From positions 1-64,000 of the forward strand of contig CAMDRI010000007.1 of the NCBI GenBank assembly GCA_945906725.1: a DNA stretch of 64,000 bases. The letters are read 5' to 3'. Positions 20,700 through 28,800 of this stretch are shown here, one piece after another. Each line of letters starts with the position of its first letter. Position 1 is the first letter of the stretch. Below the pieces are notes generated by a model. It worked only from the letters and a program-made list of their open reading frames with translations, did not search any database and had not been told where the DNA came from. Both the position numbers and the translations under genes were made by a program. This stretch comes from Candidatus Kuenenia stuttgartensis (lineage in GTDB: Bacteria > Planctomycetota > Planctomycetia > Planctomycetales > Planctomycetaceae).

Positions 20700-22145
20700 A
20701 TGAACAGCGTTCATGTCGCTTCGCGGCATAAAAAAGTAGTCGGCACACTCCGTGTGCCGAGTCGGCACGCGGAGTGTGCCGACTACTTTGGCTTCACGCT
20801 GGTGGAGTTGTTGGTCGTGATCACTGTGTTGTTGATTTTAGTGGTGATGACGGTCACCTCGATCGATTTCACGTTTTCGTCGGAGCGGTTGAAAGCGGGT
20901 GCTCGGCAGGTGCAATCGGCGTTGGCGGGCGCACGCGATCGGGCGATCTTCGCCAAGGAACCGCGCGGTTTGCGGTTTTTGGTTGACTCAAGCGATTCAA
21001 CGTCAGTCGAATCTCGCGTTGTCACGAGCATGATTTACATCGGCGCTCCGAGCAATTGGTCGGAAGGTCAGATTCGGCTGGAGCGAGTGGATGCCAATGG
21101 TGACAACATCGCCGAACCAGCCGTCGATACGGACAGCGACGGAACGCTCGACGCAACGGCGGTCATGATCGTCCGAGGCGATGCGCTTTGCGGCTGGTAC
21201 ACCTTGAAAGAGCGTGGCTTTCTGGGGTTGTTTGAGGACCAGAATCTCAACGGCCGATTGGATTCCGGCGAGGATGCAAACGGCAATGGACTTCTGGACC
21301 TCGACGCGCCGCGGATCAAGATTCCGGCGGACGACAACGGTTCGTGGTACACCGTGCTGGTCCTCAGTTCTGGTCCCTACGCAATGACACCGGTAAATCA
21401 GGTGTTGAAATTGGTGACGCCGTATCGCGACCCTGGCACCACTCCGGAGACGAGTGTGGTTGCGTTTCAGAACGGCGGGCCGAATACCTACATCCTGGAA
21501 CTACCGCCGCGCATGCTGCCGGAGGCTCAACCCATCCTGTTGCCGGCCGGAGTTTGTATCGACCTGGATGGTTCGCAGGTGCCACGGAGTTGGCGGTCGT
21601 TCGGCGAGGATCTCAACGACAACGGGGTGTTGAATGGTGGCGAGGACACGAACATGAACGGCCAGTTGGACCGTTCGAGCTATTCCTCGCGAATGGACGT
21701 TTTGTTTTCTCCGCGCGGCATCGTGACCGGTTCAGTGGCCGCCGAGGGTTTGCTGCACTTGTACGTCGCGGAACTCAAAGATGTGCAACGAATTGTCGAC
21801 ATCGGAGTCGACGTGAGCGGGACTGGAAGCGGATCAATGTCTCCTCGGCTTCCGATTCATGGCAACACGCTGTCGTTGGCACGAGTCCCGTTTCAAATCG
21901 TACCGGGGGGGAATCAATTCAGCCCGGAAGAACCGATCGGTCAGCGGACGATCGTTTCGATCTTCACTCAGACGGGCAAAATCTCAGCACATGCGATCGA
22001 TCCCACGGACGGTGAAGACCGAAACGGAAACGGCATGCTCGACCCAGGAGAGGACGTGAATGGCAACGGAATGCTCGATCCTCCGAATGGCTACGCGGAC
22101 GTTCCATTCCTGTTTTCCACTCGAGGCGAGGCGGCCAGCCAATGA
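20700..22145 (+). CDS. Pseudopilin, H-like, with palindrome-encoded leader and calcium loops
   Basis: A 481-residue prepilin-type protein with cleavage site YFG|FTLVELLVVITVLLIL. It is H-like by gene order and by the segment LKAGARQVQSALAGARDRAIF, which matches the GspH/FimT helix. Seven EF-hand-type loops can be read, among them DQNLNGRLDSGE, DANGNGLLDLDA, DRNGNGMLDPGE and DVNGNGMLDPPN. Codons 12-30 are exactly the 57-bp palindrome at 20733-20789. Without them the leader would be MNSVHVASRHKG, a normal short basic leader. The start ATG 20700 follows GGGAAGGGGGAAG. The stop overlaps the next start (ATGA). Confidence 0.85.
   Translation: MNSVHVASRHKKVVGTLRVPSRHAECADYFGFTLVELLVVITVLLILVVMTVTSIDFTFSSERLKAGARQVQSALAGARDRAIFAKEPRGLRFLVDSSDSTSVESRVVTSMIYIGAPSNWSEGQIRLERVDANGDNIAEPAVDTDSDGTLDATAVMIVRGDALCGWYTLKERGFLGLFEDQNLNGRLDSGEDANGNGLLDLDAPRIKIPADDNGSWYTVLVLSSGPYAMTPVNQVLKLVTPYRDPGTTPETSVVAFQNGGPNTYILELPPRMLPEAQPILLPAGVCIDLDGSQVPRSWRSFGEDLNDNGVLNGGEDTNMNGQLDRSSYSSRMDVLFSPRGIVTGSVAAEGLLHLYVAELKDVQRIVDIGVDVSGTGSGSMSPRLPIHGNTLSLARVPFQIVPGGNQFSPEEPIGQRTIVSIFTQTGKISAHAIDPTDGEDRNGNGMLDPGEDVNGNGMLDPPNGYADVPFLFSTRGEAASQ
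20733..20789. repeat. 57-bp palindrome inside a prepilin leader
   Basis: The arms AAAGTAGTCGGCACACTCCG (20733-20752) and CGGAGTGTGCCGACTACTTT (20770-20789) are perfect inverted copies. The 17 bases between them are themselves nearly palindromic. The element occupies exactly 19 codons and keeps the reading frame. It encodes KVVGTLRVPSRHAECADYF. I recognise this as a dispersed planctomycete repeat type, from memory. Confidence 0.85.
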
Positions 22146-23599
22146 ACACTCTGCGGACTAAAATTGTCCAGCGAATCCGTTCGCCTCATCTGCGAGGCGG
22201 TACGACGCTGACCGAAGTGCTCATGTCGTTGATGATCATGAGCATCGGCATCGTGTCGGTGGCGACGTTGTTTCCGCTCTCAACACTGCGTGTGCTGGAA
22301 GCCAGCCGACAAACCAATTCGACGATCACGCGGTTCTCGGCCGAAGCGGTGATCGATGTCGATGCGGGGTTCTTGCACAACCCGGACGGCACGTTTCCGC
22401 CAGGTGGAGCCGACCTGACACCGTACAACAGTCAGGCGTTTCGTGGGCAGGTGTACTTCGTCGATCCGTATGGCTGGCAGACGTTTCATCGCGACGACGC
22501 ATTGTTCCCGGCGCCTTGGTCGCCACCCGGGTCGTTGGCGGTCGCTTCGAATCCGCCGCTGCGCGACACACTCGGGCAATTGCCGCTCGGATCGACGGTC
22601 AATGTGCCACTGATGCGGCGACACTCCGGGGCGACGATGTTTGCCAGCGTGGGGATCAATCCATATCCGATGATCGCCGCAGACAGCAATTTGGCGATCA
22701 ACCGGGCCGCGAAATTGGTCGGACAACCCGACAATTGGAAGTTGATCACCTCAACGGAGGTGACGACGATCGCCACGCCCGTGCCAGGAATCACCTCGCT
22801 CTCGTTGGATACCGATGCGGACCTGACGGCGGTGAGTGTGGCACCAGGCGTGGCGTATCGTGCAGTCATCTTTGATCTCAGTGGCCAGTACAGCGAAACG
22901 CGACTCCTAGCGGCCAACCCGATCGGCCAGGCATTGGCCTTCACGCCGGCGTTGCCCAGTCGGTTTGACACTTCGCCGACAGGGGTTTCGCCGAACGTTG
23001 GCAAGGTGCGCATCGAAGTGCTGGACGAGGTTTACACCTGGGCGATGTCCGTGCGCAAACGGGCAAGCGGACCGGCCAACGTCGATGTCGTGGTCTTCTT
23101 CAAACGCAGTTTCAAACCCGAACACGAATACGTTTATCCGGCCGCGCTGCGGCGGTACACGCTGGGTCCGGATGGTCAGCCTGGAGTTGCTGGCGTCAAT
23201 GACAACAACAACTTCAACAGTGCCAATAATCCGCTCATTGATGAAGTTGCTGAGATTGGCTACGTCGGCAGCGATGACTTGCCGAACACCGTCGTGACGG
23301 TCGATTTCAGCAGCTTGCCGGCCGGGGCCGACACTCCGGCATTCCGTCGCGGCGGCTATGTGTGCGACACCAAGAACGGTTTGTGGTATCGCATCCAGAA
23401 CATCCAGAACGCAACGACGACCACGGTCGATTTAGTCTTGGATAAATTCATTCAGCGCGACAACACCGAAGACTTGTTCAATTTCGGAACCGTCGATGCC
23501 GGCGAAGACGTCAACAACGACGGGATCGTTCAGCTTGGTGGGCTGTACTGGAACCCCAGCGTCGTGAATGTCTTCCCGTTGGAAATTAAGGAACCGTGA
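22142..23599 (+). CDS. Pseudopilin, I/PilV-like
   Basis: A 485-residue prepilin-type protein with leader MNTLRTKIVQRIRSPHLRGG and helix TTLTEVLMSLMIMSIGIVSV. Threonine occupies the +1 position and Glu is at +5. The pattern LTEVLMSLMIMSIGI is typical of GspI/PilV minor pilins. The rest is a large soluble domain (typical GspI is about 120 residues) ending with a calcium-type loop DVNNDGIVQLGG. The start codon overlaps the preceding stop (ATGA), indicating translational coupling with the H-like gene. Confidence 0.82.
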   Translation: MNTLRTKIVQRIRSPHLRGGTTLTEVLMSLMIMSIGIVSVATLFPLSTLRVLEASRQTNSTITRFSAEAVIDVDAGFLHNPDGTFPPGGADLTPYNSQAFRGQVYFVDPYGWQTFHRDDALFPAPWSPPGSLAVASNPPLRDTLGQLPLGSTVNVPLMRRHSGATMFASVGINPYPMIAADSNLAINRAAKLVGQPDNWKLITSTEVTTIATPVPGITSLSLDTDADLTAVSVAPGVAYRAVIFDLSGQYSETRLLAANPIGQALAFTPALPSRFDTSPTGVSPNVGKVRIEVLDEVYTWAMSVRKRASGPANVDVVVFFKRSFKPEHEYVYPAALRRYTLGPDGQPGVAGVNDNNNFNSANNPLIDEVAEIGYVGSDDLPNTVVTVDFSSLPAGADTPAFRRGGYVCDTKNGLWYRIQNIQNATTTTVDLVLDKFIQRDNTEDLFNFGTVDAGEDVNNDGIVQLGGLYWNPSVVNVFPLEIKEP

Positions 23600-23640
23600 G
23601 AACTGAGGCGAGGGATCAGGGAATTTCAGAAGGTGGAATC

Positions 23641-25641
23641 ATGAATCGGTCGCGAACAATTCGATCACGGGCTGGCTTCACGCTGGTCGAGATGCTGATG
23701 GCGGTGACGTTGGTGCTGATCATGATGGTGATGTTCGCCGAGGTGTTTCAAATCGCCGGCGGCGCGGTCACGAAGCAGCGGACGCTGGCGGACAACGATC
23801 AAAATGCTCGGACGTTCGCCACGATCATGCGTGCCGATCTCGACAAGCGGACGTTTCGCACGCTGCTGCCGTTTTATCCCGGTGAGCCGACCAATTCGGC
23901 CACGTCGTTCAACAACCGCCGCGGTTACTTCTACATCTCCTCGAACAATCCGGGGGACAGTTCGGATGACGTGTTGCAGTTCACGGTCATGTCCACGGTC
24001 AGCCTGCGGAACGCCGACGAGTCGCCGTATTACGGCAAGGCGGTGCAGTTGCCTCAGCCGACTCCCCCAGGCTGGAACACAACGCAACAGTTCTACAATT
24101 TCTTGCAGAATCCGAATCAACCCGAGCGTGATGACGGACAGGTGATTCCCAACGGCGCGGCAACCTCACGAGCGGCTGAAGTCAGTTACTTCATGCGCGG
24201 CAGCCGCCTGTATCGCCGAGTCATGTTGCTGCGCGACCCGATTCCAGCACCGGGAGTCCCTTCGGATTTGTCGAACGACCCGCAACCGAAGTCCGCGACT
24301 GGTGCGGACTATTTCAGCGCCGTCGGCGGCTATTCCGGAAATTTCTGGAGCGACTTCGATTTCTCGGCCTATCGACTTCCCACTGGGATCAACGTGGTGA
24401 CTGGTGGGACAACACCCATCAGTGCGCGGTTTGTGGGGCTCGACTTTCTGGGAAACGCGATGGCGACTCCACCATACCCAATGACGACGGGAGATCCCAA
24501 TGAGGCGATTGAGACGTACTTTTACTCGCTGGGCCAGACGTGGAATCGATTCGGTTTCAATTCGGAGTTCGCGCTGAACTCCCCCTTGAACGGGTTGCCT
24601 CGTGAATTCAGCGGCACGAACCCGGCAACAACAGGCTTTTTCTTTCTGGGACGGTTCTCACAAGAAGAGACTTCTTCCTCGGCGTTTCAATACCCCTACG
24701 GGGCTTGGAGCAACGGTGGCAATCCACTGAACACGTCGAATGCGCTGGTCGATACCACGCCAGCCGATGGCGTGGTCGACGGGTATGCCGGCGGAGCTCG
24801 TGCCGGTGTCGATTTGCTGCTCAGCAATGTGCATGAATTCCGCGTTGAGTTGTGGGATGAGCGGGTCGGAGATTTCGTTCCGGCCGGTCACACAACGGGG
24901 GTCGGCGACTTTCATTCAGCGAGACAGTTGAATCCGGATTACCATCCACTGGGTCGCCCGGCGAGTCTCACCAATATCTTTGACACTTGGCATCCCCACT
25001 TTGATCGCAACCTCGACAACAACCAGTTCAATGATCCGCCTCCGTATCGGCCGCTGAATTACTACCCAACGGGAACTCCTGGGCCGAATGCTCCGTATTG
25101 GACAGCCGGAAGCAGCTACTCGACCGAAGATGCGAATGGCAACGGAGTGTTGGATGGCAGCGAAGACGGCACCAATGGCTTTCCGAGCGATGGACTACTC
25201 AACGCGAATGTCGTCTTCCCGTTCCTCGACGAGGACGCGAATGGCAACAGTATTGCCGACGCCGGTGAGGACACGAATGGCAACGGTGCGTTCGACCGTG
25301 GCACAATGATCATCCGGCCGCTCGGCCACTCGCTAGCCTATCGCTGCATCCGGAGTGGTACATCGAATGGCAGCCTTGCGAACGAACCGCAATGGACGAC
25401 GACTCCTGGAGTAATCGTTCGCGGGAATGAAGACCTCAACAGCAATGGCATATTGGACGCTGGAGAAGACGTCATCATTCCAAACGGAGCTCTCGATACA
25501 GGGCCGGATTGGATTTGTGAATACAACGCGCGGCCGTTGAAGGCGATTCGGTTAACGGTGCGGTTCGAGCACCCGACCAGCCAGCAAATGAAACAAGTCA
25601 CGATCGTGCATTCGCTCCGCGATACCACGGCGGTGCCGTAA
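23641..25641 (+). CDS. Pseudopilin, J-like, oversized, with calcium loops
   Basis: A 666-residue prepilin-type protein with cleavage site SRAG|FTLVEMLMAVTLVLIMMVM. It is J-like by position, by the GspJ-type helix and by the segment EVSYFMRGSRLYRRVMLLRD, which resembles the strand following the helix in GspJ. EF-hand-type loops DANGNGVLDGSE, DANGNSIADAGE, DTNGNGAFDRGT and DLNSNGILDAGE cluster in the C-terminal third. The preferred start is the ATG at 23641 (AGAAGGTGGAATC upstream), not the GTG at 23596. The usual GspJ is about 200 residues. Confidence 0.83.
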   Translation: MNRSRTIRSRAGFTLVEMLMAVTLVLIMMVMFAEVFQIAGGAVTKQRTLADNDQNARTFATIMRADLDKRTFRTLLPFYPGEPTNSATSFNNRRGYFYISSNNPGDSSDDVLQFTVMSTVSLRNADESPYYGKAVQLPQPTPPGWNTTQQFYNFLQNPNQPERDDGQVIPNGAATSRAAEVSYFMRGSRLYRRVMLLRDPIPAPGVPSDLSNDPQPKSATGADYFSAVGGYSGNFWSDFDFSAYRLPTGINVVTGGTTPISARFVGLDFLGNAMATPPYPMTTGDPNEAIETYFYSLGQTWNRFGFNSEFALNSPLNGLPREFSGTNPATTGFFFLGRFSQEETSSSAFQYPYGAWSNGGNPLNTSNALVDTTPADGVVDGYAGGARAGVDLLLSNVHEFRVELWDERVGDFVPAGHTTGVGDFHSARQLNPDYHPLGRPASLTNIFDTWHPHFDRNLDNNQFNDPPPYRPLNYYPTGTPGPNAPYWTAGSSYSTEDANGNGVLDGSEDGTNGFPSDGLLNANVVFPFLDEDANGNSIADAGEDTNGNGAFDRGTMIIRPLGHSLAYRCIRSGTSNGSLANEPQWTTTPGVIVRGNEDLNSNGILDAGEDVIIPNGALDTGPDWICEYNARPLKAIRLTVRFEHPTSQQMKQVTIVHSLRDTTAVP

Positions 25642-25659
25642 CCAACAATTCAAAACACC

Positions 25660-25680
25660 CCACCGAGCTTGTCTCGGTGG
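25660..25680. other. Hairpin after the J-like gene
   Basis: CCACCGAG-CTTGT-CTCGGTGG forms a perfect 8-bp stem 18 bases after the stop of the J-like gene. A related but imperfect stretch (CACTGAGGCAAGCTCAG) lies about 80 bases downstream. There is no U-tract, so it may be a processing site or a short dispersed repeat rather than a terminator. Confidence 0.45.
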
Positions 25681-25819
25681 CTCGCGGGCATTTGCACTAC
25701 CTCGGAACCTGCGGGAATCATTGAGTAGTGCAGAAGCCTGAAAACCACTGAGGCAAGCTCAGAGTTCTCAGTACCGAGTGAGCACGCGGGCCGCTGACAC
25801 TACGGTCGGAGATGGAATC

Positions 25820-28800
25820 ATGAAACGTCATTCCGGTTTATTGGAAATGGTGCGTCGGCGGACATCGCGTGCTTCGCGGCGTGCGGCGTGCGGAGCGCTT
25901 GGTTTGTGGGCTTGGTCGAATGCGGGAGACCTGCGGTCGCTCAAGCGGCGGGGTCGGGGGACCCGCGCCGAGCGCGGGCGGCGCGGCAGCACGTTGGTGG
26001 TAGTCATGGCGCTGTTGGGCATGCTGTTGCTGTTGGGGGTGATCTATTTCACGTTCTCCAACCAAGAGCAGCAGAGCGCGACCTACTTCGCCGAAGCGGC
26101 CAAGCGGCTCGACGATCCTGGAGACGACATCGACGCCATCTTCGACGCGGCGACCAAGCAGTTGATTCAAGGGGGCGACGCCACACAGAAGGGGAGCGCG
26201 TTGTTTGCCGGACGGTCCTCGTTGTTGTTCACGATGCTGGGGCACGACTTGCAACCGTACTCAGGGCCTGGGGTCAATCTGATCTTTGTGTCACCAGCCA
26301 TCCCCGGATTTCCCCCAGGATGGAACGTCGATCAAGATCGTGATGGTTCCCCCGATCCGATTACCGCCGGCTACAACTTGGTCGAACTCAACGATTCGCC
26401 CGCAGCGCGGCCAGACTTGTTCGAGCGAAACCAGAGCGCGATGCCCTCGCCGGATGTCGATTACACGGCGACCGATCACAACAATCCGTTCTTGGCCTAT
26501 GAAGGTTGGACGTGGGATTTCAGCACCACGCCGCCGACACGATTGCGGGTCATCAAGCCTTCGTTCCACCGCCCGGAGTTATTCCGCAAGCCAACTGATT
26601 TCAAACCCGAACCCAACTGGGCCACGCTTCCCGGAAACGGCGGGCGCTCGTTCCGGCCGCACCCCGATCACCTTTACGTCTGGCGGCAGGGCAACCCCGG
26701 ATTTGTCGTTCGGCGGTTCGTCAGTGCCGCGTCTCCGGAAGCTGGCCTCTCGTCGTTTCCATTTCAAGTGGATCTCGACGCTGACGGGGTCTTCAACGAA
26801 CAAGGGGCGTGGGACCGAGTGGCGGGAACCGCCGCGACCTACAACCAGCCGTTTGAGTACGACGTCGATACCGACGGCGACAATGAGCGCGACGCGATTT
26901 GGATGGACTTGGATTTGCCGGTCCTGGTGCGACCCACCGACAACGCGACCTACATTCCGATGATCGCTTTCAAGGTCATCGACTTGGACTCCAAACTGAA
27001 TCTCAACGCGATCGGCAACTTGTCCGGCGAAACGCGTGTGGTGGCGACCACCAACTTTGGCAACATCGTGAACCCGACAGACCGGGATATCAGCATTTCG
27101 AGCATGGGGCTGTCGTCGTGGGAGATCAATCCGATGTGGGCGCTGGACACGCTGCCATCCGAAGTGCCGGCGCCGACGCTCATCGACCACACCGCCTATT
27201 TTCACACGCCAATCACGCAGCGGCAACTCGCCAACATGGAATGGTGGTGGTTGAACAAGGGACGTGTGAAGTATCCGACGTCCGGATCGCCGCAGATTTT
27301 CGCGGGCCGCTACGGAGAAGCGAATCGGATGTGGAACGTGCTGGCTGTCAGCACGAATGCGATCAGCGTCCAGCAATCCAATAGCAACTTATTCCCGTTC
27401 CCCGGCGTGTGGGATGCGAACGACAATCGTGACGGCAACGACGGCGGGCAAATCACAATCGCCGGAGTGCTCGGCGGTCAGACGTTGCCTTGGCAGCACC
27501 CGGTGGCGCTCAACGGTCGTGGCTCCTGGTGGAATCCGGTGAACCCAAAACAAATGGATCTGCGCTCGTTCCAACAATTGGAAGACGCCAACAGCAACGG
27601 CGTGCTCGATCCGGGCGAAGATCTCAACGCTAACAACATCTTGGATTCCGGCCCGGTGATGTTTTTACGGTACACCGACCTCGGTGTGGGCGCTGACGGT
27701 TCAGGCTACGGCAACGTCGCGTGGTTCAATTTCCTCAACGGAACTTTGATGCAGAACACAGTGGTCGGAGCGAACTTTGGGGTACCACTGACGATTCCGT
27801 TACCGCCAAATCCAACGACGAACGACTTTGTGTTGGTGGATGATCCCACGGAACTCACTCTGGAATCGAAATATGTGATCCGTCCCTACGACGAACCGCT
27901 GGAAGCGGTCGATACGTTGTTGCTGCACATGTCCAAGTCCGACCGGGACCGCACTGGCATCGCCTCGCGCGTCGCCGACCTGATGCCCGGCAACATCGTC
28001 CCCGGAACCAGCGGCACGCAGAATCAACTGGATGTCGCCAAGCGATTCACGACCATCGGTTCGGATCTGAAGACGTTCGCTTTGCCGCGTCTGCCAGGCG
28101 TCCGTGATTGGGAGTTCAACGTGGACGACGACGGCAACGGTTTTCCGGAGTTTCCGCCGCAATTCGGCAGCGGTACCGCACAAGCCTTTCAACCTCTCGA
28201 CCCATTCCGTCCGCAATTGCGGCGGCTGCTGAAAAATGAACTTGGCAATACATCGCATATTGAGCACACGTTTCGCTTGGGCATCAATGAGCTACTCGAC
28301 GTCGAACGGATTCCGAATCAGCCCGCCAATCCGCTGAGCGATCCGTTGCAGTACCGGCCACTGACCCCACATTCGACCGACATTACGCTGACGACTATCC
28401 CACCACTCAGCCCGTTGCCGGCCTATCCTCCGACGACCGAGGGGGAGAAGGAATTCTGGGCGAGACGCGACCGACAACAAATGGCTCGCGACATCTATGT
28501 GATGCTCTACACGTTCTGTGGCGGCAACGATACGGTTGACATGACCTCCACGTCGGGGATGACGGCCTATCCGGCAAACACTCGACGGATGATGGCGCAG
28601 TTCGCGGTCAACATGGTCGATGCCCTGGACCGAGACAACGTCATCACTGCCTTCGAGTACGACAACAACCTCGCCAACGGCTGGAACTTGGACGACGACG
28701 ACACAGCCAACACGACTCCTTCGGCGGGGGACACCGTTCCCGGTGATCGTGGCGTCGTCTTCGGTGTCGAGGCTCAGGAACTGACCTTCAGCGAGGTGAT

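Noticed and set aside
26579-27376. 265-aa minus-strand ORF inside the K-like gene
   Set aside because: Shadow frame; the plus-strand frame has the prepilin helix and calcium loops and is continuous for 5 kb.
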